Assembly (NCBI GenBank): GCA_021781185.1
Contig: JAJXXI010000585.1
Span: 1 to 6,307 of the forward strand
DNA: 6,307 nucleotides
Direction of reading: 5' to 3'
DNA from: a bacterium
GTDB lineage: Bacteria; Verrucomicrobiota; Verrucomicrobiia; Limisphaerales; UBA11358
In this document: piece by piece, positions 1 to 6,122 of the stretch
Layout: the number at the start of each line of letters is the position of its first letter
How positions within the stretch are numbered: position 1 is the stretch's first letter
The notes under the pieces: generated by a model
Databases searched by the model: none
What the model was told of the DNA's origin: nothing
The model's input: the letters and a program-made list of their open reading frames with translations, nothing else
Program-made: the position numbers and the translations under genes

Positions 1-602
1 TAATGTGAGGTGCCATTGTAAGGCGTATAGGCACCGTCTGATTCGGCAGGATAACCGGTCGAGGCCAGGGCACCATACGCCGACTGCGGCCCGCCGTTGG
101 CTTGAGCAGTGTAGCTGGATACCACGTCAAAATAGAAGCTGTCGCCGACATTCAAGCCAAGATCGCTCAACGACACAGTGATGGTGGAGAATGTGTTTCC
201 CGTCCCTCCGGCGGCATAGGCTCCGGAGGAAGTTTGGGTCCAGCCCGCATTGTAGGTGTAGGTGCTGGCACCCGTTCCATAAGTGTCAATCAGGGAGTTG
301 ACGCCGGTGCTGATGCCGATGGCCGGCCCGAAGGGATTGGCAAAACCGGTGTAACCATTGCCGGCCTGGCCGACGACCTGGAGTTCAATTCCGTAAAAAA
401 TCCAGGAAGCCTGTGCCGCAGTTGAATTGATCGTAAAGCTGATGGTGCTGGCGGTGTTGGCCACCACCACGCTGCTGATCGCCGCGCCGTCTGCAGGCGA
501 ACTCCCCAGCGCAGTGCCGGGACCGGTGTAAGTGACTTGAGCCATGGCTGACGACATGGCCAACGTGGAAAGGACAATAATCAAGGTTGCTGGGTTTTTC
601 AT
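1..602 (-). CDS. Secreted protein of unknown function, N-terminal 200 residues (possible PEP-CTERM protein)
   Basis: An open frame on the minus strand starts at the ATG at 602-600 and stays open to the window edge, so the C-terminus is missing. It begins MKNPATLIIVLSTLAMSSAMA, a typical signal peptide with a Lys near the start, a hydrophobic core and an AMA cleavage site, so export is likely. The mature part opens with QVTYTGPGTALG and is rich in Gly, Ser, Thr, Ala and Tyr, with few charged residues. It has no Cys in the visible part, and its alternating hydrophobic segments suggest a beta-sandwich. I recognise no domain. Small secreted proteins of this composition in Verrucomicrobia often end in a PEP-CTERM anchor, but that end lies outside the window, so this is inference. 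The gene is divergent from the kinase operon, and a copy of the conserved upstream element ends 56 bases before its start. The Shine-Dalgarno match is weak. Confidence 0.8.
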   Translation of the reverse strand, partial: MKNPATLIIVLSTLAMSSAMAQVTYTGPGTALGSSPADGAAISSVVVANTASTISFTINSTAAQASWIFYGIELQVVGQAGNGYTGFANPFGPAIGISTGVNSLIDTYGTGASTYTYNAGWTQTSSGAYAAGGTGNTFSTITVSLSDLGLNVGDSFYFDVVSSYTAQANGGPQSAYGALASTGYPAESDGAYTPYNGTSH

Positions 603-658
603 GGTTCTGCCGAGCCTTTGGTTTGATGGATAGCCCACAGATTACCCTAATTCAGTCC

Positions 659-688
659 TTTGCCCAGCCTCACAATTGTGTGGTTCTG
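659..688 (-). promoter_or_regulatory. Conserved upstream element, copy 1 (upstream of secreted-protein gene)
   Basis: Read on the minus strand, this stretch carries CAGAACCA (688-681), a short variable spacer and TTGTGAGGCTGGGC (675-662), then AAA. It matches the copy at 6015-6044 at 26 of the 30 aligned bases counted by eye (first eight bases, the ten-base TTGTGAGGCT and GGCAAA all identical). It also shares 13 of 14 core positions with the copy at 5876-5905. It points toward the minus-strand gene starting at 602 and lies 56 bases from it. It is also 55 bases from the kinase start at 744, so it could serve both genes. The function is inferred from conservation and placement only; no recognisable -10 box sits at a fixed distance. 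Confidence 0.6.
671..680. repeat. Perfect 10-base palindrome inside element copy 1
   Basis: CACAATTGTG is a perfect inverted repeat. It extends imperfectly to CCTCACAA/TTGTGTGG (668-683), where 7 of 8 positions pair across the centre. Such dyads are typical of sites bound by dimeric regulators. It sits in the middle of the 141-base divergent region between the secreted-protein gene and the kinase operon. Confidence 0.5.
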
Positions 689-743
689 TGTTTCCGATGA
701 TTTTCCGGATGCTAATTCTTTGCCGACGAAATAGAATCCACCC

Positions 744-3700
744 ATGCCCATCCGCTTCCATTTCCGGCCACCTCACCCGGGGTTTTGGCCTGCCTGGTTT
801 TTGATGGCATTCGCCCTGGCAGTGAACGGCGCGCCGCCGCCGGCCTTTCCCGAAGTGACCAGCGTTGCGCAATTGCTGCCTGACAGCCGTCCCGTCGCGG
901 GCAATTATCAAGTTCATCTGGCGGCCGATGTCTGGTGGGCGGATCCGGCAGCCAACCGGCTGGTGTTGCACGATGCCTCCGGCACCGGCGAGGTGGAACT
1001 GGATCTACAGGACCAGCCCGTCCGGGCCGGGGACCACGTTCGTCTGGAGGGACACGGAACCATGGTCAGAACGGCGAACGGCTTCCGACTCGGCGTCATC
1101 GGCCCGGTCGTTGACAACGATGGCGTCCATGTGATGACGGAAAAATCCGGCGCGGTTTATCTGCGGGCGGGACGGCAGCCGCTCCGGCTGGACTGGTTCA
1201 ACGGCATCAGCGACTACGGATTGGTGGTGGAATATGAAGGGCCGGGCCTGCCCCGGCAGGAGATTCCGGCCGCCGCCTTGTTCCGGCGGAATGGTGCCGG
1301 GTGGACGAACGGTTTGAATTATGCCGCCGGCGAAGCCACCGGCGAAGTGCTGCCGGACTTCAGCCGGTTGTCCGCCATCCGTTCCGGCGCGGTTTCTCAT
1401 TTTGACCTGAGTGTGCTGCCACGCACCGAACATGTGGGGCTGGAATTCACCGGTTATCTCGAAGTGCCGCGTCCGGGCCTTTACACCTTCTTCACGAAAT
1501 CAGACGACGGCAGCCAGTTGTATGTCGGCCGGCCCTCCCTGAAGGTGACCCGCATCGGCTCCTGCGAATTTCCGGTGCCCCGCGTGCTGGCGCTCGGCCA
1601 GACCCTGTCGGCGGCTGAAGATTTATCGTGGGTGAAAATGGAAGGCACCGTTGCGTTCGCCAGCAAGGATGCCGACGGGTTGAATCTGGAGCTGGTTTCC
1701 GGCACGGGACGGCTTCACGTCAGGATTGCGGATGGCACTGGGCTGTCATCGTCGCAACTCCCGGGCCGGCACCTGCGTGCCACCGGCGTTTGCCAGCGGG
1801 CGCTCACCACCGACGGTCAAAACGTGGCCAATACGCTGCTGGTGGCGGGGGCGAAGGAAGTTGAACTGATCAAGACCGCGCCGGATTTTCTGGAGGCAGC
1901 CACCAACGCGGCGCAGTTGCCGGTCCTGACCACGGCGGCGGAGGTTCACCGGCTGAAACGCGAGGAGGCCCGGCGCGGTTATCCGGTGAAAATCCGGGGG
2001 GTGGTCACTTGTGTGCTTCCGGAACGCCAGGCGTTCACGCTTCAGGATGCCACGCGCGGGATTTATGTTGTGGATCTTTCGGAAAGCCGCGCCTTCCCGC
2101 CGCAGATCGGGGAATGTCTGGAGGTTGCCGGCACGACCGATCCCAGCTTGTTCGCGCCGATTGTGAATGCCCGGAATTTGCAGAGTCTCGGTGCCGGCCG
2201 TCTGCCGGACCCGGTGCGCCCCACGTGGGACCAGTTGCTGAACGGCAGTCTCGACGCCCAATACGTCGAGTTGCAGGGCATCATCACGGCGGTGAATTCC
2301 ACCAATGTGGTGCTGCTCACGCGGGACGGGCGCATCAATTTGGAAGTGCGCGTGGCCGGCCAGAAACCCGAATCACTGGCCCGTTACGAAGACGCGCTGG
2401 TGCGCGTGCGCGGCTGCCTGTTTGCCAACTGGGATTACGTGACGCACGAAGTGAAGGTCGGTGAAATCAGGATTTACGGCGCGTCCATTTCGGTGGATCA
2501 ACCCGCGCCGGCCGATCCGTTCGCGCTGCCCGGCAAAACCGTGGCGGACCTGCTGCTGTTTGATCCGCAGGCCAGCGTGTTTCAGCGCGTGAAAGTTTCC
2601 GGCCAGATCGTCCACATGCGCGGCACGGAAGGTTGTTTGACCGATGGCCGGAACGCCCTGCGGTTTATCGCCAAGCGGTCGGTGGATGTGCGGGCGGGCG
2701 ACCTTGTGGATGTGGTGGGCTTTCCCGAATTGAGCGGCGCGTCGCCGGTCTTGCGCGAGGCGGTGGTGCGCAAAACGGGTTCCGCAGCGCTGCCGGCGGC
2801 GAAAGTCCTGCCCGCGAACGATCCGGCCCGCGCGGAATACGATGCGACGCTCGTGCGCGTGAAAGGCGTGCTGGTGAGCGTGCGCAAAACGCCGTCGGAA
2901 TGGATTTTGGAAATCCAAAACGGGGTCCGCACTTTTGCCGCGCGCCTGAACGGCACCGGCGATTCCGTCGGCTCGCTTCCCATCGGCGGGCTGCTGGAAT
3001 TAACCGGGGTGTATTCCAGCCTGGGCGCGAACAAAGCCATGGGCCAGGACATCGCCGGCTTTGAACTGCTGCTGAATTCCGCCGCTGACATCCAGGTGCT
3101 GGCGCGGCCGCCGTGGTGGACGCTGGAACGGCTGCTCATCATCGTGGGCGCGCTGATCTGCGGCCTGGCCGTGACCGTGCTCTGGATCACCCAACTGCAC
3201 CGCAAGGTGGAGCAGCGCACGGCCGAACTGGGCGCGCAAATCCGCGAACGCCAGCGCGTGGAACAGCAGCGGGCGCTGGAACAGGAGCGCGCCCGGGTGG
3301 CCCAGGACCTGCATGATGAACTTGGCTCCAGCCTGACGGAAATCAGCATGTTGGGCGCGCGGGCGCGTTCGGCGGCCGCCGACGACGAGAAACGGAAAAA
3401 TTATCTCGAACAGATGAGCAGCAAGGCGCGGGAAATGGTCGCCGCGCTGGATGAAATTGTCTGGGCGATGAACCCGCGCCACGACTCCCTGGCCTCGCTC
3501 GTCAGTTATTTCTGCCTCTATGCCGACCGTTTTCTGGGGCTGGCCGGCATCACGTGGCGGCTGGAAGGAAAATCCGTGCCGGATGATTTCGTCGTGGATT
3601 CGCGCCACCGGCATCAGTTGTTTCTTGCGTTCAAGGAAGGGCTGACCAACGTCGTGCGGCATTCCGGCGCCACGGAGGTGCGCCTGGCCATCGGGCTGGA

Positions 3701-3884
3701 GGCGGAGGAATTGCGCCTGGCGATCACCGACAACGGTCGCGGGCTGCCGGCCGGCCGGCCCACCGGCGAAATGGACGGCGTGGCGAACATGCGCACGCGG
3801 CTGGAAAAGCTGGGCGGCCGGTTTGAGATCACCAGCGCAGCCGGGCGCGGCACGACGCTGCGTTTCGTGGTGCCGGCCCGTTGA
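744..3884 (+). CDS. Large membrane sensor histidine kinase (PA14-like/OB-like sensor region, HisKA_3, HATPase)
   Basis: This is the sensor kinase of a two-component pair. Residues 1-30 look like a signal peptide (hydrophobic GFWPAWFLMAFALAV, then NGA before a Pro-rich stretch). Residues about 36-115 form an OB-like module. Residues 137-180 resemble the C-terminal half of a PA14 domain and 191-265 its N-terminal half (FTGYLEVPRPGLYTF, SDDGSQLYVG). Residues 296-785 hold five more OB-like modules. One transmembrane helix lies at about 797-816, followed by a Glu/Arg/Gln-rich coiled coil (818-850). The HisKA_3 phosphoacceptor is His857 in DLHDELGSS, followed by DEIVWAMNP (903-911). The ATP-binding domain shows KEGLTNVVRHS (964-974), DNGRG (996-1000) and GRGTTLRF. 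An in-frame TAG at 732-734 makes 744 the first possible ATG; no clear Shine-Dalgarno is seen. NarX/DegS-type kinases of this class normally pair with a LuxR-type regulator, as found here. The ligand is unknown; a glycan is plausible given the PA14 motifs. Confidence 0.93.
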   Translation: MPIRFHFRPPHPGFWPAWFLMAFALAVNGAPPPAFPEVTSVAQLLPDSRPVAGNYQVHLAADVWWADPAANRLVLHDASGTGEVELDLQDQPVRAGDHVRLEGHGTMVRTANGFRLGVIGPVVDNDGVHVMTEKSGAVYLRAGRQPLRLDWFNGISDYGLVVEYEGPGLPRQEIPAAALFRRNGAGWTNGLNYAAGEATGEVLPDFSRLSAIRSGAVSHFDLSVLPRTEHVGLEFTGYLEVPRPGLYTFFTKSDDGSQLYVGRPSLKVTRIGSCEFPVPRVLALGQTLSAAEDLSWVKMEGTVAFASKDADGLNLELVSGTGRLHVRIADGTGLSSSQLPGRHLRATGVCQRALTTDGQNVANTLLVAGAKEVELIKTAPDFLEAATNAAQLPVLTTAAEVHRLKREEARRGYPVKIRGVVTCVLPERQAFTLQDATRGIYVVDLSESRAFPPQIGECLEVAGTTDPSLFAPIVNARNLQSLGAGRLPDPVRPTWDQLLNGSLDAQYVELQGIITAVNSTNVVLLTRDGRINLEVRVAGQKPESLARYEDALVRVRGCLFANWDYVTHEVKVGEIRIYGASISVDQPAPADPFALPGKTVADLLLFDPQASVFQRVKVSGQIVHMRGTEGCLTDGRNALRFIAKRSVDVRAGDLVDVVGFPELSGASPVLREAVVRKTGSAALPAAKVLPANDPARAEYDATLVRVKGVLVSVRKTPSEWILEIQNGVRTFAARLNGTGDSVGSLPIGGLLELTGVYSSLGANKAMGQDIAGFELLLNSAADIQVLARPPWWTLERLLIIVGALICGLAVTVLWITQLHRKVEQRTAELGAQIRERQRVEQQRALEQERARVAQDLHDELGSSLTEISMLGARARSAAADDEKRKNYLEQMSSKAREMVAALDEIVWAMNPRHDSLASLVSYFCLYADRFLGLAGITWRLEGKSVPDDFVVDSRHRHQLFLAFKEGLTNVVRHSGATEVRLAIGLEAEELRLAITDNGRGLPAGRPTGEMDGVANMRTRLEKLGGRFEITSAAGRGTTLRFVVPAR

Positions 3885-3889
3885 TTTTT

Positions 3890-4522
3890 ATGACGAAGAT
3901 TGCCATTGTGGAAGACAACAGGACCATCCGCGAAAGCCTCGCGGAATTTGTGCAGACGGATCCCGGGAACCGCTGCGTCTGCACCTGCGCCACGGCCGAG
4001 GAGGCTTTGAAGGTGATTCCCAAACACCAGCCGGAAATCGTGCTCATGGACATTCAACTGCCCAACATGTCCGGCATTGAATGTTGCGCCCAGCTCAAGC
4101 AGCTCCTGCCATCCGCGCAGATCATCATGGTGACGGTGTATGAGGATACGGAACGGATTTTCAAGGCGCTGCGCGCCGGCGCGTGCGGCTATCTGCTGAA
4201 ACGCTGCACGCCGGAGGAACTGATCTCCGCCATCCGCGAAGTGCAACAGGGCGGCGCGCCGATGTCGCGCGAGATTGCGCGCAAGGTCATCTTTTCTTTC
4301 CAGGAACCGCTGGCCGCCGCCGCCGAGGTGGAGGATCTTTCGCCGCGCGAGCGGGAAATCCTGGAATTGCTGGCCGAAGGTTTTCCCAACAAACAAATCG
4401 CGAACCGGATGGGCGTGGCCGACGGCACGGTGCGCTGGCATCTGCGCCACGTCTATCACAAGCTGCACGTCCGGTCGCGCACCGAGGCGGCGCTCAAGTT
4501 CCGTTCCGCCAAAACCGATTAA
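3890..4522 (+). CDS. NarL/FixJ-family response regulator (REC + LuxR-type HTH)
   Basis: A 210-residue cytoplasmic DNA-binding regulator. The receiver domain (residues 1-120) has the acidic pair Glu8-Asp9 (IAIVEDN), the phosphoacceptor Asp54 (VLMDIQLP), the switch Thr82 (VTVYED) and Lys104 (YLLK), so all key residues are present. The C-terminal LuxR-type helix-turn-helix spans about 148-205 (LSPREREILELLAEG, then the recognition segment DGTVRWHLRHVYHKL). Length and layout are normal for the family. I chose the ATG at 3890, giving MTKIAIVEDN. A TTG at 3881 that overlaps the kinase stop would add three residues (MIF) and cannot be excluded. The gene begins 5 bases after the kinase stop, so the two are almost certainly co-transcribed and the kinase is its expected phosphodonor. 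No strong Shine-Dalgarno is visible, which suggests translational coupling. Its targets are unknown. Confidence 0.95.
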   Translation: MTKIAIVEDNRTIRESLAEFVQTDPGNRCVCTCATAEEALKVIPKHQPEIVLMDIQLPNMSGIECCAQLKQLLPSAQIIMVTVYEDTERIFKALRAGACGYLLKRCTPEELISAIREVQQGGAPMSREIARKVIFSFQEPLAAAAEVEDLSPREREILELLAEGFPNKQIANRMGVADGTVRWHLRHVYHKLHVRSRTEAALKFRSAKTD

Positions 4523-4552
4523 AAACCAATGGCGGTCGGCGCGAATCCGCAT

Positions 4553-4578
4553 TCCAACCTTCGGCCTTGGAGATTTTT
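4553..4578 (+). terminator. Weak intrinsic-terminator-like hairpin after the response regulator
   Basis: TCCAA (4553-4557) can pair with TTGGA (4567-4571) around a 9-base loop, with one more G-T pair possible outside. A run of five T follows at 4574-4578. It lies about 30 bases past the response-regulator stop, in the convergent gap. The stem is short, so this is a tentative call. Read from the minus strand there is no T tract, so it would act only on the plus-strand operon. Confidence 0.35.
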
Positions 4579-4627
4579 ATTGCTCCAGTTTTCCCGCGAC
4601 CCAGGGCTTTTGCCGGCACGACTTGCG

Positions 4628-5851
4628 TCACGGGCGGCGCGGAAGCGATTGCAACACTTCCAAGGCGGGCCGGGGATGGCCCTGGGCATCGAACAGTGAA
4701 TTGGCGTCCGGCCCGTTGAAACGGCCGGTCGCCTTGGGCAGGTGGGTCAGCTCGGGCCGCCAGTAGTTGACACCGATGCCGCAGCCGTCAGGCGCTTCCT
4801 TGACCGTTTGGATGACGGCGGCGAGAAACTCCTTTTGTCCTTCCGGCGTCATCGGCCAGATCATGTTTTTGCGTGCTGCGGGGGAGAGTTCCACCGCCCG
4901 GTTCGGGTAGGCCGTTTCGACGATCATCACATCCTTGTGATACCGCCGGATCGTTTCGCGCAGGTTGTCGCGGAGGTTCCCAAGGGTTCCGTGCCAGTTC
5001 GGATAAAAACTCTGGCCGATGATGTCGAAGTCCACCCCGGCCTGTGTCAGATGATCAAAATACCATCGGGTGACGGGCCAGTCGCCGCCGCAATCAATAT
5101 GCACAATGATGCGGACGTGGTCGGCGGGAGTCGTTTCGGAACGAACGCCGGCCGCCGCGGCCTTGAGCACGCGGATCAGATGATCCCACTGTTTCGCGTC
5201 ATCGTAAGGCTCGGGCGGATGAATGACCACCACGTCGCCGGAAAACACCTTGACCGTGGAGTGAGGGACTTGCACCTGCGCATCAGGCCACAACATGCCG
5301 CCGGTGATTTCGTTGCCAATCTGCACAAAATCCGGCGTGGCCCCGGCGGCTTTCAGCGTCTTGATCACGTGGGCCGTGTAAGTTTCAACCTGTTTCGTGA
5401 GCGCATCGAAATCGAGCTTCGCCCAGGCCGCCGGTTTGTTCTGTTTTTGCGGGTCAGCCCACCAGTCGGAATAATGGAAATCCAGCATGAAGGTTCCGCC
5501 GGCGGCTTTGATCCGTCTGGCCAGTTGGGTGGTGTCATCCAGTCCGTTGACGCCATGGCGCGGATCCACCCAGATGCGCAGGCGGAAACACGTCCAGCCA
5601 TGTTTCATGAAAATGGCGAGGGCGTCCCCCGGCTTGTCTCCATCCCTATACACGGCCCCCTGCCGCTCGAGTTCGGGCAGTTCGGAAATATCGGCTCCAA
5701 GATAAAACGGCGCTGGCCTGAGTGCGGACCGGGTGGTGGCGCAGCCCGTGATGAGCAATGTCAGGACGGCGGCGGACAGCCATGCCTGAGGATATTGAAG
5801 GCATTTGGCGAACGCACTGCGGCGGTTGGAGGCTGGCTGGATTGACATCAT
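4628..5851 (-). CDS. Lipoprotein arabinogalactan endo-beta-1,4-galactanase, GH53 family
   Basis: A 407-residue enzyme expected to cut beta-1,4-galactan side chains of pectin (type I arabinogalactan). The start reads MMSIQPASNRRS, with a hydrophobic segment and the lipobox LITG-Cys37, so it is probably a lipid-anchored surface or periplasmic protein. The GH53 barrel begins at YLGADISELPELERQG (50-65), then FRLRIWVDP (89-97) and LDFHYSDWWADP (123-134). The acid/base is Glu181 in QIGNEITGGMLWP. The nucleophile is Glu312 in VETAYP, preceded by FDIIGQSFYPNWHGTL (275-290), and a late Trp364 lies in GVNYWRPE. All main motifs are present and the length suits the family plus an anchor. Residues about 192-220 look like an extra segment between the acid/base strand and the next helix. 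It is convergent with the response regulator and divergent from the pseudopilin gene. Two adjacent ATG codons are possible starts, and no clear Shine-Dalgarno is visible. Family assignment is strong; the exact substrate is inferred. Confidence 0.93.
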   Translation of the reverse strand: MMSIQPASNRRSAFAKCLQYPQAWLSAAVLTLLITGCATTRSALRPAPFYLGADISELPELERQGAVYRDGDKPGDALAIFMKHGWTCFRLRIWVDPRHGVNGLDDTTQLARRIKAAGGTFMLDFHYSDWWADPQKQNKPAAWAKLDFDALTKQVETYTAHVIKTLKAAGATPDFVQIGNEITGGMLWPDAQVQVPHSTVKVFSGDVVVIHPPEPYDDAKQWDHLIRVLKAAAAGVRSETTPADHVRIIVHIDCGGDWPVTRWYFDHLTQAGVDFDIIGQSFYPNWHGTLGNLRDNLRETIRRYHKDVMIVETAYPNRAVELSPAARKNMIWPMTPEGQKEFLAAVIQTVKEAPDGCGIGVNYWRPELTHLPKATGRFNGPDANSLFDAQGHPRPALEVLQSLPRRP

Positions 5852-5875
5852 TTCATCGTGTCAGGAACCCGTCCA

Positions 5876-5905
5876 TCCGCCTAGCCTCACAAATGCGAGG
5901 GTTTG
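5876..5905 (-). promoter_or_regulatory. Conserved upstream element, copy 2 (upstream of GH53 gene)
   Basis: On the minus strand the core TTGTGAGGCTAGGC lies at 5892-5879, matching copies 1 and 3 at every core position except the variable eleventh base. The upstream CAGAACC half is degenerate here (about 8 of 13 bases shared with copy 1). It points toward the GH53 start, 24 bases away. On the plus strand its 18-base block at 5883-5900 matches 666-683 at 15 positions. Its role as an operator or promoter part is inferred. Confidence 0.55.
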
Positions 5906-5909
5906 TGGG
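5886..5909. repeat. Imperfect hairpin overlapping element copy 2
   Basis: CTCACAAA (5886-5893) can pair with TTTGTGGG (5902-5909), giving eight pairs including one T-G, around an 8-base loop. No T tract follows on either strand, so it does not look like a terminator. It may simply reflect the dyad nature of the element. Confidence 0.3.
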
Positions 5910-5935
5910 TGCGCCGCCGGGTGATGCTTTCATTG

Positions 5936-5958
5936 GCCGGACCGTCATGAGGACCGGC
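5936..5958. repeat. Imperfect inverted repeat in the GH53/pseudopilin intergenic region
   Basis: GCCGGACC (5936-5943) and GGACCGGC (5951-5958) pair at seven of eight positions around the 7-base loop GTCATGA. The same stretch can be read as a short tandem duplication (GGACCGTCAT, then GGACCGGCAT). No T tract follows. It could be an operator, an mRNA-leader structure or chance in GC-rich DNA. Confidence 0.3.
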
Positions 5959-6014
5959 ATTGATGACACACAGGGGCTTGTTTTCGGTGATTGGCCGCTT
6001 TAAACGCATCCCGG

Positions 6015-6044
6015 CAGAACCATACCTTTGTGAGGCTTGGCAAA
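6015..6044 (+). promoter_or_regulatory. Conserved upstream element, copy 3 (upstream of pseudopilin gene)
   Basis: CAGAACCA (6015-6022), a 5-base spacer and TTGTGAGGCTTGGC (6028-6041) followed by AAA. It is nearly identical to copy 1 and in the same orientation relative to the downstream gene. It ends 78 bases before the chosen pseudopilin start at 6123. If one of the earlier in-frame ATGs (6057 or 6063) were used, the distance would be only 12-18 bases. Function is inferred. Confidence 0.6.
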
Positions 6045-6114
6045 AATGGTCGAAGCATGGCAATGTCTGACGTGACCATTTTCAAAAGCCCTTTGACGGG
6101 TGAACCTCGTCGTC

Positions 6115-6118
6115 GGAG
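6115..6118 (+). promoter_or_regulatory. Putative ribosome binding site of the pseudopilin gene
   Basis: GGAG lies 4 bases before the ATG at 6123. The spacing is short but usable. It is the main reason to prefer 6123 over the in-frame ATGs at 6057, 6063 and 6153. Confidence 0.4.
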
Positions 6119-6122
6119 TTCC

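Noticed and set aside
102..577. Open frames on both strands inside the first gene
   Set aside because: They are out of frame with the minus-strand frame that starts with a good signal peptide and runs to the window edge.
676..720. Sigma-70-like promoter for the kinase using TTGTGT as -35
   Set aside because: No acceptable -10 hexamer is found at 16-18 bases; the nearest candidates match poorly.
2582..3349. Minus-strand open frame of 255 codons inside the kinase gene
   Set aside because: Ser/Arg-rich shadow of the kinase coding frame with no signal or motif.
3614..4552. Minus-strand open frame of 312 codons opposite the kinase end and the response regulator
   Set aside because: It overlaps two genes with complete family motifs and its translation is His/Arg-rich without domain features.
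4742..5845. Long plus-strand open frame of 367 codons opposite the GH53 gene
   Set aside because: It is antisense to a gene with clear GH53 motifs and both catalytic Glu residues; its translation has no recognisable domain, and long antisense frames are common in GC-rich DNA.
5758..6003. Short plus-strand frame across the GH53 start and the intergenic region
   Set aside because: Its first part is antisense to the GH53 signal region, it has no ribosome binding site, and it covers regulatory-looking DNA.
6036..6065. Possible sigma-54 promoter (TGGC near CATGGCA)
   Set aside because: The -24/-12 spacing and the TTGC box do not fit, and copy 1 shows nothing equivalent.
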